Shown one piece after another: positions 23,416 through 36,100 of a DNA stretch of 64,000 nucleotides. Position numbers and translations under genes: made by a program. Origin of the DNA: Nemania diffusa (taxonomy: Eukaryota; Ascomycota; Sordariomycetes; Xylariales; Xylariaceae); NCBI GenBank assembly GCA_038501195.1, contig JBBPUQ010000003.1, forward strand, positions 4,618,501-4,682,500, read 5' to 3'. The first letter of the stretch is position 1. Every line of letters starts with the position of its first letter. The notes beneath the pieces were generated by a model. It did not search any database and had not been told where the DNA came from. It was given only the letters and a program-made list of their open reading frames with translations.

Positions 23416-24826
23416 CTATGCCGTCGATATGACAACTTCTGTGGTCCTCATGATACCCTTGTTGTGTTGAGCGTTCGTATTTGCCTCCCTGAACATCGAG
23501 TCCGTGCTATTGCTCCTGTCCGTCATCTTGTCCGCTTGTGACGACGCAATGGCGTGCGTGCCGAATCCGCTAGCATCAGCATTGCCGCCCCGGGCGAACG
23601 GTCTCTCGTCCAGCTCGAAGTCGTCAGCCTTGTCGACATTGCTTCGCTGTCTCGCGTATCGTCCGCTGATGTTGCCCCCTGTAATCGTATTCCTCCGGTT
23701 GTGCGACGGGTTTCCATATGGCGAGCTATTATACGAGTTTGTGAATCCCAGCAAAGGTCGCATTAGCTTCTTCAGCTGCGGGGCGCAAGCCGCGATTATA
23801 CTGATGGTTAGTTGGATACTAGCGGGTGGACTGTTAGCACATCTCATCTCGAAATCTCAAAGCAATGTTGGAAAGGAGACATAAAACTTACAATGCCCAA
23901 GTGGGGACGCTGATCTCGAAAGTCGAATCGCCAAAGGGGTTATAATTTATCTGGTTGATGGCCTTCACAACACCGATGGCGACGGCGCCCCAGCCCAGCG
24001 CGAGCATGATAATGAGATAAACGCGGATCTTTGTCTTCAATTGGAGTTGCCAAATGATGGGGATCGGCAGCGAAGCGAGGAGAATGTCGGTGAAGATACT
24101 AAGTGCTGTGAAGGGTGAGTAAAAGCCTACTTTTCGCACTTTCGGGGAGACACCGTACCAGTATTGGCGAGGCCGAAACGAATGAACAGCTGTAAGCTGT
24201 AGCACTGGGCACCCGAAGTGACGTCCCAGAAGCCCGATAGGGGCTTGCAATATAGGAACAACGTCAGGAAGGCAAATATCGTATATAGAGTCACGAATGC
24301 TACGTCGGGTTAGTAACTGCTGTATTGTGTATGTCATGTCATTGGATTTGTATTACCGATTGCTCCCCATAAAATCCATTTGAAGATTTTACTCCTGCTA
24401 AGTCGCAGAAGTGAAAAGCTGAGAGATATCTTCAGGAGTCCAAGGCCTAGTAGGTTGATAATAGTTTGGGCGAAGTTGGCCGCCCCGAATTTCCACATGT
24501 CATCGGCCGACACATATACCCTATGCTTTCCCAGACCATGCTGGGATTCGTAGATGTAAAGTGCCCATGAGACGAGCGCAGAGAGCTATATTAAAGGTTA
24601 GCCGCTCGTACTGAAGTATTGGGGGATTATCGAATTAATATTGAGCACATACCGTGGCGCCCACCATAAACCCATCATCCCATCCAAATGCCTTCGCCAG
24701 GAATACTCGACTGTATATTCGTAAAGATGTAATTGTCAACGCAAGAGCAAATAATGTCGTGACAATGGCCAGTTGCATTGCCAGCGAGCTCTCGCTAGCC
24801 GCAGGGACCGCCGAAGACGATGCCAT
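23416..24826 (-). CDS. Rhodopsin-domain (SAT4/DUF-type) seven-TM integral membrane protein
   Basis: Five exons read leftwards: 24653-24826, 24357-24585, 24159-24299, 23892-24105 and 23416-23818, encoding 386 residues. Introns are 67, 57, 53 and 73 nt; one donor is the unusual GTAATA. Family features are visible: the LRIYSRVFLAKAFGWDDGFM loop after TM1, the GLGKHRVYVSADDMWKFGAANFAQTI segment, CKPLSGFWDVTSGAQC with its cysteine pair, ALSIFTDILLASLPIPIIWQLQLKTKIRV, and the last TM followed by a Ser/Asn-rich cytosolic tail. This is the large fungal rhodopsin-like family (no retinal lysine is implied). Some members affect appressorium signalling and many are uncharacterised. No function is assigned. 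Confidence 0.85.
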
Positions 24827-27274
24827 GATTTAGGATGATGAGCGTTTCCGGGTCAGTAAGTGTTTTTGAATTAACGAGTCATACGTGGGCGCACATATAG
24901 AATCGAAGAACACCTAGGTTGAGTATAAGACTACGTCAGGTCTCGTAGTCGTAGAACAACGGCACGGTGGACGCGCAAGAAAGCGACATGACGGAAACAA
25001 TTCCAGAAGAATAGCGTCTCGCAAAGTTTGAACCTGTGGGAGCGTGAAACATCTTTATTCTCGAACAGATGGTTCGGAGGGCTAACGATGCTAACCCTGA
25101 ACTACCAAGCCTACAAAGTCTCCGAGTCTAAAGTAGCGAACCTGCAGCTATAGTCGACCGTCGGGTCACAAGGTTTGAGTAATTCATATTTGTGACGTGA
25201 CCTTCTTAGTAACCTTCCATGTTCGCTCCCTCATCCGTTACGGTGGTGCAAAAGTTACCCACACAGAAAAAAAGAACAGAAAAGGAAAACCGGGTTAGTG
25301 AGAATCGTCTAGGTATTAGCCAAACGCCTCCCGGCTCTAGGGGCCGGTAACCTACCCCGGAATACAACATGCAACACATACAACATCCCTAAAGACCAAG
25401 AAACTAAGCATGAACGGCTGACGCGACCCATGCTTCTCTAAACTTGTCTACTAAGTGTTAACTATGTACGGCATGCTTGCCCGTGAATTATCACACCAGC
25501 GGTGTATGCTGGGTAGGAGACCCATACCTACCTATCTGTTGACGAAGTAAACATAGGTAGGTATGTGAAGTGAACTTCAAAAAACACCATCTATCCACCC
25601 ACACACACCCACCCTAGCGCCACATATATATACGCCAGGTATACGCCAGACACATGCCGTTGATAAGAACTAAACATTAGTGATACCATCTAAGCAACAA
25701 ATACCGACACCATAGCAACTTTTACGTATTCTGCTGCGGAAGGGTGACCGGTACAGAGTGCTACACTACGGTAGACTACCGGCACTGTAAGCGTCTTCGA
25801 ACTAACATAGTCGGATAGGTAGGCTACTGAGTAGTAAAGCGCCACAACTCAGAGTAAAATTTGATTGTTTGAAGGACTCTAGGTGTGTATCGCTCTCGTC
25901 AACAACATCATGCGATGACCAGCTGTCTGAAAGAGGGAGTCTGTAACTGACTGGAGTGGATATCGTGCTACCTATAATGTTTGAGATATAATGCATGAAG
26001 TTTGAAGGAATTTAATAAGATGCGAACATGGGGGGTGCAGATTAGATAGCTAAGACGCATTGTACCTGCAGACAAGACCAACTGCAGGAAAAGTAGCGAG
26101 TCTTTCTCGTAATGGAATTATCCGTTGCGCGCTCGGACGTCCATCTCCTCAATAGTGCCTAGCGTAGGTATTTAGGGGGTTTAGTACGGACGCTAGGCGA
26201 GGCTTTAAGCGTTAGGGCGTCAGGTCTTGTAATAGTTACACGCGCTGGAAATCCTTCACTTGGATAGTACGCCCTTAATTGCGTGCTTAGTATAAGATCA
26301 CTGATATCTATTCTAGAAAGATGGTATCCACGTGTTTGCGGAGCCACTTAACGTAACCTACCTAGGTACCTATAGTAGGTACTACACTATTAGAGTTACA
26401 TGCCTACTGTAACACTACTACCTAAGATCTTGGAACTTCTCGCTTGGAACTTGCAAGCATGCAATCCACACACAAACCCACCTACGATCCACGATCAACG
26501 CTACAAATCCACGTTGCTACCCACACTTCGGCTGCGGCACCCATCGCGTTACCTAGCTTCAAGCTGCCTCCTACTGTAGATGCTGTGAGATGCTGTTAGT
26601 GCGAGGTTACATTATATCTGTCGGTTATATTCACCAACTTGGACATTACGTATCATCCTAGCCGGCGAGCTTGGCCGTCCCCTAAGCTGTTTCTACTCTG
26701 CAACGCCGAGGCTAATGATGGGAAGGCCAACTTTTTTTTCGTGCTATTAGGGGACAACCTGACCTCGGTACCCCTTTCTCTCGATAGACAGCTGCAATGC
26801 CCATCTGCCGCTCTAACGATATCATGTGTAGCTCTGGGGATGGATCGGGGCATTATCTCGATTATATGCAGATTGTCTATCAGCCCTGGATAGCGATCCT
26901 GATTTATCAGGTCCTCCACGTTCCCACCATGCTATCCACATGGGGTGACACTATCGTGGACCTGAAGACGCGAACCAGCACTTCCGAGCGCTTCCCGAGT
27001 CGCAGCGCATCTCACTATTGTCCCATAGCTTGCTTCATCCAGCATCAAATCTCCGGCTTCTCGGAGCGGGGTAGACAGCCAACTGCGCGGCGCTGCCTAT
27101 GTACTGTATATGAGTCAATAAATATTACCTATGCTTTTGCTTGTGTTTGTGCTTCCGTCTCACGACTTTCTTTGCTTGCTCGAGCGTAGCGCTTCTCCGA
27201 TCTTTACTCAATCGGTGCTTCAGGTTTTCATCTAGTCTGTACGCCTCGTTGACGATCCCCTCTGACAGCTCACG
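24827..27274. other. 2.4 kb gene-poor region between divergent rhodopsin-like and tyrosinase genes
   Basis: This is the longest gene-free stretch of the window. It holds a perfect inverted repeat (25523-25565), CA/TA-rich short tracts near 25597-25635 and the palindrome TAGGTACCTA at 26363-26372. The open frame at 26797-27189 has no family resemblance. No transposase or RNA gene was recognised. Confidence 0.55.
25523..25565. repeat. Perfect 13-bp inverted repeat with 17-nt loop
   Basis: The arms CATACCTACCTAT and ATAGGTAGGTATG are exact reverse complements and are built from the window's recurring intergenic motif. Confidence 0.85.
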
Positions 27275-28761
27275 ATGCGTTTCACTAAGCTTGCCCTTCC
27301 CGCCTTCCTAGGCCTGCCACTCATCTCTGCCAAGCCGCTGGCCGAACGCAGTGATGCTGAGGTTCTCCAGAATCTGAATGACCAGGCGTTGAGCGCTCTT
27401 CAGAGCGAGTATAACACAACCAGTGCGAAGCGATCTAGCAGTTGTAATCTGCTGAACGCCAGGGTTAGGCGAGATTGGTAAGTCATCACCAGGTTTCCGG
27501 AAGCTGTCTTGGCTTTCTTAGCTGCCGTTGTTGTTTTTTATAGTATAACACAATAAAAAACAACAACAATAAAAATATGTCCCTTCTCTTTGATCTCTTT
27601 TCCTGCTGGGGCTTGGCGTTGCAAATTTCCCAAGTGATGCGTTCACATCATGTCAGCTTACGCTTACCCCTCCCTACAGGAACGCGTTCACAAGCACGCA
27701 GAAGAAACAATATATCGCCGCTGTCAAGTGCTTGCAGGCGAAGCCTAGCATCGCCGACCCTACCTTTGCTCCTGGTTCTCGAACCAGATATGACGACTTC
27801 GTTGCCGTCCACATCAACCAGACCTTGACTATTCACGGTACTGTAAGTAGGCTCAGACGGAAGTGAAGGCGACGAATGCAGAAGAGTAACTAACTCTGAC
27901 TAGGGAAACTTCTTGACCTGGCATCGATACTTTGTCCAGGCTTACGAGAACGCCTTGAGAAACGAGTGTGGCTATACCGGCTACCAACCCGTACGTAACA
28001 ACTACTTGTATCCTTAATCTTGCATATAAAAATGGGAGCTAACCTTGCGTCAGTACTGGAACTGGCTAGACCACACGGCGGACCCAAGCACATCGTCGCT
28101 CTTCGACGGCAGCGACACTAGCTTCAGCGGCGATGGCGCGTTCCTCCAGCACAACGGCAGCATAACCGCCAACGGCAACGTCTGGATCCCTTCGGGCAAG
28201 GGCGGCGGCTGCGTGACGACGGGCCCCTTCAAGGACTACGTGGTGAACCTGGGCCCCGTGTCGCCGACGCAGGACGGCCAGGTGGCGTTCCCGGTGTTCC
28301 TGGGCTACAACCCGCGCTGCATGAGCCGCGACCTGAGCGCCTTCACGGCGACCAACTGGCTGACGCTGAGCAACATCCTCAACATCACGGTGGGCGCGGC
28401 GTCGGGCTCGGTGCTGCTGTTCCAGAACGAGCTGCAGGGCCGCTTCACCGACGGCTTCCTCGGCCTGCACACGGCCGGCCACGGCGTCATGGGCGGCAGC
28501 TCGGGCGACATCTTCGCGTCGCCCACGGACCCCGTCTTCTTCCTGCACCACGCCATGCTCGACCGCGTCTACTGGCTCTGGCAGGCGCTGCACCCCACCA
28601 AGGCCAAGACCCTCGGCGGCACCATCACCCTCTTCAACACCCCGCCCAGCCGCGACACCTTGCCCACCGACATCATCGACATGGGCGTCAACGGCGTCGA
28701 CCTCAAGATCTCCGACCTCCTCGACACCCTCGCCGGGCCCTTGTGCTATTACTACCTCTGA
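27275..28761 (+). CDS. Secreted tyrosinase (type-3 copper, short form)
   Basis: Four exons, 27275-27477, 27680-27842, 27904-27990 and 28054-28761, encode 386 residues. The N-terminus MRFTKLALPAFLGLPLISAKP is a signal peptide. The CuA histidines lie in FVAVHINQTLTIHGTGNFLTWHRYF, split by intron 2. CuB has LHTAGHGVMGG and DPVFFLHHAMLDRVYWLW. The protein ends soon after CuB with no C-terminal shielding domain, so it is a short secreted tyrosinase and not the long melanin type with a proenzyme tail. The family oxidises phenols to o-quinones. The last exon is very GC-rich and produces a 320-residue antisense shadow. Intron 1 is long (202 nt). Confidence 0.88.
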
Positions 28762-29551
28762 TCGGCGCCGGCGCGGCCGCAGGGGGGGAATTGTGGGAGT
28801 GCTTTTCACGCGCGATGAAGGAAGGACGAAGATTGCATGATACCATTCGAGAGCCCTATAGCTTATATTCACTAAATTAACAGAATAAACCTTGCCTCTT
28901 ATCAGCAGGCTAATATTGATTGATGTGTATGTGTCTAATGCATTGATGTGGTTTAAACCAGAACTGGCTTTTACAGAATATTCTACAAAAGAGGCTTTCT
29001 TCTCCAAAATGCTACCCTCTTTATGCATTGCGGTAGCTACTTCAGGAATGATAAACTCTATAAGTCTTGGATATATAGGGACTTTACTTCCACCTGCATT
29101 TTCCCTCGTGCCTCGAGTTCATCTTGAAGATCTTTCGATATCTAGCTCGGTTCTCATCTTTATACCGCCTAAGTAGGGCCGCGAGGCGACTCTCGAGTAT
29201 GTTCGTAAGATCTGAAAATATCTTATATTGAGTATTGTTGGTTTTCGCTGATTTGGCAAACTATCTCAGCGCCTTGTAGTCTTATGCGTGCTAAGTTGAG
29301 ATGTAAATCTTTTCTTTGTGGCCAGGAAAACTTCGTGTCAGCAGGGTGTTTCCGTGATATGTAAACTTTGAGTAGGTCGCACTCTTGCGTAAGTAAATAG
29401 CATTGACTAAAAGCCATCCACTGTATGGCGTAGATAGGTTCGTTAGATTCTATCACGATTCGTTACCAACTCTTCGCACGTTCTCTTTCAACAGCATCGA
29501 TTCTACACTTCCACTGAGGGGTCGTAACAAGCTAGGCAAAGAGGTAGTAAA
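28762..29551. other. Spacer downstream of tyrosinase; no gene seen
   Basis: AT-rich, with the tyrosinase 3' UTR at its left end. The open frame at 28892-29176 has no coding character. Confidence 0.5.
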
Positions 29552-30030
29552 TCAATTCAACTCCGGTGTGAGACAGCTCGAGCCGCTGAATGGGATTGGC
29601 AATAGATTCATGTAAGACAGGAACGGATTCCACGAAGAAAGTAACTTACTAGACACCACCCGATAATCCACTCGGTCCATCTTCAGCCCGTCGCCAAGCT
29701 CCGTCATAATCTTCTCAAGCGCGCCAGCAGCGGTCTCCTTACTGTAGAAGCTCTCGTTCACGTAGCTGAGAGCGTCAACTCGTCACCCCAGCTCCAGGGG
29801 TGAAAGGTGATCATGGGCGTGGCGTTCTCGATACCAACCTAGAAGTCCAAGACCTTCAGACAGCCCGCGGTGCTGTTGCTGCTAGTGCATGCGTACTTGC
29901 GCTTGATGAGCCCGTTTATCTTGCCTAGGCTGCTGATGACCGGTGTCTTCGGATACGGACACCCCGGCACCGGGAACGCGGCGAAGAGAACATCGACGTT
30001 CGGGCAGTTTAGGTGTACGGAGTTCGCCAT
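29552..30030 (-). pseudogene. Unidentified gene fragment, frame-disrupted
   Basis: Reading leftwards, three consecutive stretches look protein-like: MANSVHLNCPNVDVLFAAFP ... AGCLKVLDF (stop at about 29839), then VGIENATPMITFHPWSWGDE directly after that stop in the same frame, then a one-base shift into LSYVNESFYSKETAAGALEK ... VDYRVVS. No intron of normal size connects them. The composition (paired Cys in the first part, amphipathic helices in the third) suggests a former secreted protein. I do not recognise the family. It could also be a gene whose introns I have misjudged. Confidence 0.35.
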
Positions 30031-31178
30031 TAGTTCTCATCACTACTACCTATTCTATTCTTGTTCATTACATCGACTTGTCCACATGCTCAAGCTACAA
30101 TGTAGGTAGGCTATGAGCTGATAAGCATAGGGCTGGGTAATTGGCGGGTGGTATATTTAACGTCGAAGGAGGGATTTGAACCCTTCAACTTAATTTCGAG
30201 CTAAAAACCGGGCGAAGCTTTTCTACTGTAGATAATTGTCCCGCGGCGTTGGTAATACCTAGTAATATCTACTTGGCTTACGAAACATAGGGTGTATTAA
30301 ACCCGAGTGCGTGGGTTGAATAGCTTCACCTTCTCATCGCCTCGGTTCAGGTTGATAGGTGAGGTAAGTGGCCTTCACCCACTACCACCACTACGGCGGA
30401 TACGGAAAGGTTAATTCTATTCCGTTTGCTGATGTTACGTTTGGTCCGTCTGATTGGAAAAGATGGGATGACAGGGGTTGTTACAGGAGCCAAGAACCGT
30501 GCGTATCGCCCCGAATGCACTTGTGCCTTGCATTACTACCACGTAGCTCGATTCTACAGTGTAAATGAGGGCGGACGGTCGGTCTCGGCACACTACCGAT
30601 CGCCGTGACAGAAAACTACTAAGCTGACGCCGAGGCGACTGTCTTCGGCACTTCTACATACCTACATATGTGGGATGCAAATGCTACCGAATGATCCTAA
30701 CTGAATGGGCTAGCTTTACGGCGATCGATATGTGACGATCAGTTGATGTGGACTTGTCCCTCCGTTATTTGAAGCGAAATGTTGCTTGTTGACGCTATCG
30801 AATATAGCGTCAGCCCTAACTATAAGGCGTCGGAGAGCGCGGCACGGGACGGCAAGCCGAGAATGACTTTGAACAACGTCTATAATACTGTGAAGGCATG
30901 GTCTCAACAATATCAAGTCGTGAAATTGAGACCTGGGACAAGCCCGGTCAAGGTTGACTGTAGGTGTCCGTGATTTATATTACACGAATAAGCTAAACCC
31001 AAAACCACCAGAATAATGGAGGAGGCATGTGAATATAGCCTGATCGAATTCATTTCGAATGATGCTTTTCCTATCAACCATTTCGCCATTTCCGTGATGC
31101 TTATTATCCCTCCCCCGACCTAGAACGTAGTACTTTTGACCCATTTTTCACCATCTGTAAGCAAAGGCTGGCCGCTAC
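30031..31178. other. Gene-poor spacer with a lone tRNA B-box-like sequence
   Basis: No gene is supported. GGTTCAAATCC on the minus strand (about 30170-30180) resembles a Pol III B box, but no tRNA can be folded around it. A short plus-strand frame at 30779-30973 has unclear status. Confidence 0.45.
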
Positions 31179-32033
31179 CTAGTCAGCAACCACATCATTC
31201 TCCGCGTAATACCGATAGATGCCCCAATCATACTTCTGTCTTCTCTCGCTGGAAAGATAGGCCGCGATATTCGGCCGAGCCCTGACCGCCTCCCACAGCC
31301 GGAAGACCCGGTCGTATTTCCCCGACTCTTTGGCCTGGCTCATTGCCTTGGGGAAGGCAAAAAGGACGCCGTCGACGCACTGTTTCGCCGTTAGCAGTTG
31401 GTAGACTAGACCTATAAGACTATGGACAAAATAGCCTCCCGTAGGAATCTGAGGCAGGTATGTAATTGATATAGAGAAACATAAGGTGAAACTTGCCTGG
31501 AATAAAACTAAATCGGCGTAGGTGAATGATTTCCCCAATAACCAGGGGCCTTCGGTGCTCTTCAGCACCTTTTCCCAGTACCCAAGGTGCTTAGGCAGAC
31601 GGTGCTTGACCCATTCCTTGCTGCGCCTGTGACTCTCCTCCTTCTGCTCCTCCCAGTACAGCTCAACAGCAATAGGGTGATGACAGTCGTGAACCTCGTT
31701 GCTCAGGCCGTCTAGCGCCGTGAGAGCGAAGGCATTGACCTTGTAAATAAGGACCGCTTCCGACCCGGCAAGCCCGAGCCTAGGGCCGAGGTACATGAGG
31801 ATGTTGCTCGTTTGCGAGATGATCAGGTCGTCGTGTCTCAAGGCAGGAGGGGCGTAGTAGGGAGGGTTTCCGTTCTGGCCCTCAAGAACGGTGGCGACGG
31901 CCTCCCGGCATTTGTCTAGGGGCAGCGTTGCGGTGTCCGTGTAAGGTGCGCCGGCTTCCTCGAGCGCGAGCCGGATGTGTTCACCCCGGCCCGGAACCCC
32001 TCCATAGTAGATGAGCTCATAAGACGCAACCAT
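31179..32033 (-). CDS. Glutathione S-transferase, with a probable GC-AG intron
   Basis: Two exons read leftwards, 31497-32033 and 31179-31379, encode 245 residues. The thioredoxin-fold N-terminus is clear: YELIYYGGVPGRGEHIRLAL with the catalytic Tyr, and QTSNILMYLG with the Gln-Ser/Thr-type glutathione contact. The all-helical domain has GKSFTYADLVLFQ. At that point the sequence reads CAG/GCAAGT, a textbook GC donor, and the AAACAG acceptor 117 nt later gives VLFQ-CVDGVLFAFPKAM. The intron is in frame and stop-free, so a read-through form with 39 extra hydrophobic residues is formally possible. I chose the ATG at 32033 because conservation begins there; an ATG at 32120 would add 29 residues. 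The enzyme conjugates glutathione to electrophiles; the substrate is unknown. Confidence 0.82.
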   Translation of the reverse strand: MVASYELIYYGGVPGRGEHIRLALEEAGAPYTDTATLPLDKCREAVATVLEGQNGNPPYYAPPALRHDDLIISQTSNILMYLGPRLGLAGSEAVLIYKVNAFALTALDGLSNEVHDCHHPIAVELYWEEQKEESHRRSKEWVKHRLPKHLGYWEKVLKSTEGPWLLGKSFTYADLVLFQASFTLCFSISITYLPQIPTGGYFVHSLIGLVYQLLTAKQCVDGVLFAFPKAMSQAKESGKYDRVFRLWEAVRARPNIAAYLSSERRQKYDWGIYRYYAENDVVAD

Positions 32034-33180
32034 GGCGACTGATGTTGATATGAGTGATAAATGTTTACTAAGTGAGTTTGGTGAGTTGCGCTTCGAGGTG
32101 GACGACCTGTAGTCCAACACTACTTATCAACTAAGAAGTGATAATAGTTAACATTTACTGGATGTGAGAGATGATACTAAATATTAGTGAATCCGTTTGC
32201 CTAATATGGTATTACAATAATGCGGGGTATGTTACAATACTACCATACACCAGTGTTCAATGTTCAACATACTGTGAGGCTAGGTGGTGTGTGCTGTATG
32301 CTGTGTACTGAACCGTTATGAGTGTTGGTTGGGATGTGGTAACTATTTTGGAGGTTGGCGCATGCAATTGCAGTAGTAGTACTTGGGGTAGGTAGTCTAA
32401 AAGTCTATAGTGAACCCGGCATATCGTCATGGGGAGATCTGTTAGCCTATGCCCCATCAACATACAGTACCTACAGTTAATAATTATCTACTTACTTTGG
32501 CAATGTGTTTGTCTTTTACCACTACATACTGTGGCCATGCATTCATATTATAATAGTATTTTGTATATTCAGGACATGCTGTCATAATATTGCCTTACAA
32601 TCTACAGCGTACCTATGCAACATCAATCGCTCAATAGTCCGGTTGCTTATTAACCTAGGTACCTAACATATCGGTAAGCTTAGGTGTTAAGACTTGTAGC
32701 TGACATGGATATTCCCCGTCTCCACCTCCGCCCTCCGCGTTTGCCTATGTATATATTTACGGTAGGTATGCTGCAGTGGAACGGGCGCGCACAGCATGGC
32801 AGAGGAACACTGCATGCAACCCTTTTCTCCTTCGGGGTTTCCATGTTATGGTAGATCGTGGGCGGATATCTCCGTGGGTGGCATCGAGATGCCCTTATAT
32901 GCAGTGTTTGATGGAGGAATCTACATACCAGGAATATACCTTATACCAAAGAATGTTACGCTATCCACGACAAGATGGTGGCAGGATTTCCTGTGTAGCG
33001 ATCCGCTGGAGAGAAAACAACGCTGCTGATGAAAACGAGGTTAATGGGATCATAAATTCATATGACGGTGTAGGTTTACCGACTCAGTTCGATTATGCGA
33101 GGCCTTGTTAATCAATTCTTCGGTTGCCTTAGTTTAATAAGATGATTGCGTTTGGGGGCTTCGGAAATCATATCCTCTCT
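32034..33180. other. GST promoter side and spacer before the PKS relic
   Basis: AT-rich, with TAGGTACCTA at 32656-32665. The two overlapping frames at 32776-33111 have no recognisable domain and are not a starter-unit acyltransferase as far as I can see. Confidence 0.5.
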
Positions 33181-36100
33181 CTTGCTCAGAATGCATCCCG
33201 CCAGATTTACCCCTTCAGAGGAGCTAACGGGAGAGAGCATAACAAAATCTCATAACCATTTGCTAATGAGTGGCATTACAAACGGACCAAATAACCTGCA
33301 AGGATATCCTTGTCACTGCATTGCTATCGTAGGTATGGCTGGCAGGTTTCCAGGCGCAGATGGGGAAACTTCCTTCGGGATCCGGAAGCCTTCGATCACC
33401 GCTTCTTTAAAAAGTCAAACCGCGAGGCCATTCGATGCTACTGCCGATGGTTATTGTCGGGGTGAAGGTGTGGGAGTAGTAGTCCTCAAGCGGCTGTCTG
33501 GTGCGATTCAGGATAGCGACAGCATTTTGGGCGTGATTGTTGGCTCTACCGCGAACCAGAATCACAACCTCAGTCACATCATAGTGCCATATTTAGGTTG
33601 ACAAGCCAGCTTATATCAGAAAGCCATAGATCTCAGTAGTGTTATCCCGGAAACGGTATCCTACGTGGAGACACACGGACCGGAACCGGTGTTGGTGGCC
33701 CTGTTGAGGTCCGTAGTATCCGTGATGCTTTTGGGGGGCCTCAGAGAGATTCTCTCCTTCACTTCGGCTCTATCAAAGGAAGTATTGGCCACACTTGGCC
33801 GGATCAAGGTTCTTCTAATAATGAGGCATAGGAAGATACCTAAGCAGGCCAGTCACGGCTTGTTGAGCCCTAAAATCCCACCTTTTGGCGACCACTATAT
33901 GGCGATTCCTAAGGGGACCTTGCCTTGGGACCCTCCAACCCAGGTGGCATGTGTCGATAGTTATGGTGCAGCCGGTAGCAGCTCAGCTGTCATGATGCGT
34001 GAAAAGCCATCCTCAAGTGTTCCTGCATCACCTATGAGACTTTCAGAATACACCTATTCTTTCTGCTGCGTCTCCACGTAGTCTTTCTCTGTACAGTAAG
34101 AAGCTACTCAACTGGCTGAAGAAAGCCGAGATTGAGGCTACCAGCTCTCTAGGATCGCTAACATTCAACCTTGCTGATCGAGCCAACCATGAGCTACCGT
34201 ACCTCTCTTCTACATTAGTGTCTAGTACTCAGGAGCTCAAGTCGAAATTTGAAGCCGCGTCGACTAGCTCTCAAATAACAGCAGTTGACACTCCTAGACC
34301 TGTCATTCTCGTACCTGGGGCGGCTCTGATGCAAAAGTACTGGGGGATCTGAACCGGGATCTATGATATTTGTGCAGGCTAGTCGTGCGACGATCGAGGG
34401 TATCTTTTAGTCTCTGAAAGCCCATAATGGTGACTTCTACGCTGGGATCGCCTGCTATAACGGCCCCAGCAGTCCTGTGGTCGTCTGCTTGTCTGGCCCT
34501 ATCCATTTATTGGAGCAGAAAACTCAGAGTACATCATCTCTCCGGAATACTATCCGCACTAAGAGGCTTAGAGTTACGCAATGTTTCCACTCGAAATTCA
34601 CCGAACCCATACTCACGCATCTCACAGCTCTAGCTAAGAGGTTAGATCAGAGACGCCCTACACTTCATGTTGAGACTCGCGATGAAATCGAAAGCGTCCC
34701 CGAGCCTGGCTTCAAAATTGTTTCCAATCATACGAGACTCGCTTTTTTTTTCCAACAAGCTGTAGAAAGGCTCACGGCACGGTTTTCTGAAATCGCGTGG
34801 ATCGAAGCCGGCCGCGGGTCTTCTGTCATTCAGCTCGTTAAAGCTTCTGTCACTCCAACCGTTTTCAGAATATGCTCGGTGGCCACGCCATCGCAGGTTA
34901 AACGCTCGCCCCGGCCTCCTTGTATTTTGAGCTCGCGACTCGGGCGTCACTATTCCTTCAGAAGGACATAGACCAGCGACTTTGCGATACCCCTAGGACT
35001 AATAGCTTTATGCAATTTGCCGGGTTTCTAGTGAACTATTTTAACAACCCAACTCTTGAAGATGTCCTTGTCTGTATGAACATTGAGCACATCGAGATCG
35101 GCGGAGGCTTCAATCCCGAAGCGAAAGAATGAATTATATATTCTAATATGAGTGAGGACGGTAAGGTCGAGGCGTCAGCTGATGCCTCTGTGTTTAAGGC
35201 CGGAAGTAAAAAGACGGTCATGGGCCGCATTCGGGTTCCGATTCTCGAAGATGCTGCGAGCCCTGCTCGCGAAGATACTGAAGCATGTCAACTAGCCCGG
35301 CCCAGCAAACACAAAAAGCCGGCCACTAGAGGCTGAGGTTAATGATGTTAGAATTACTAGTCCCCTCGTTCTAGATGTGTCAACCACCTCGGCAAAGAAA
35401 TCTTCCAGTAGGCGCCATAATGTCCTCCAGATATTATCCAACGTTACCGATGTTCGCCCCGAGGACCTCAATCTTGATTCTACACTAGATGACTTGGAAT
35501 CGACTCGCTCATAGCAGCTGAGGCTCTCAATTATATCCGGACGACCTTGGGTCTCACTATTGATCTAACGAGCTTCCTATTTTCCCTAGCATTCAAGCTC
35601 TCATAGCTCATGTTGACGAAGACTTGGGCGTAGGTAGCGAAAGTGACGACATAAATACACCACCATCGCGAAGCACAGAGCTTAGTATTGTAGACTTAAG
35701 CCGTCCCTAAGAATTTAGGGCCATTGCACCGGAGCCCCTGGAGAAGACCAGACGGCCTACTATAGTTTCAGCAATCAGTGCCTTCGAGAAGACGAGGCTC
35801 GGGTACGACCAACTCGCGGAGGCACTAAGGCTACCGGCTTCTGGGCCGAAGCTTATCCGCACCAGGCCAGACTTGTGCTGGGCTACGTGGTAGAGGCATT
35901 CGCCGAACTTGGTTGCAAGTTAAAGGCCCTTGAACCCGGCGACCCCGTCCCTCGAATCAAAGCATCTAAGAAGCACGCACAGCTTGTGTCTCAACTATAT
36001 CGTGTTCTCGAAGACGGGGAGCTAATCACACCCACGACCTAAGGCTTTGCTGGAAGCGATGTTCCTATTGATGAAACCTACACCGAATCTATATACCAAA

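Noticed and set aside
26797..27189. 130-codon plus-strand frame upstream of tyrosinase
   Set aside because: No domain, unusual composition, no splice partners. Likely chance.
28066..29028. 320-codon minus-strand frame
   Set aside because: Antisense of the tyrosinase last exon. Low-complexity Val/Glu/Arg/His composition typical of GC-rich shadows.
30160..30240. tRNA-like B box (GGTTCAAATCC, minus strand)
   Set aside because: No matching acceptor stem, anticodon arm or A box could be found, so no tRNA is called.
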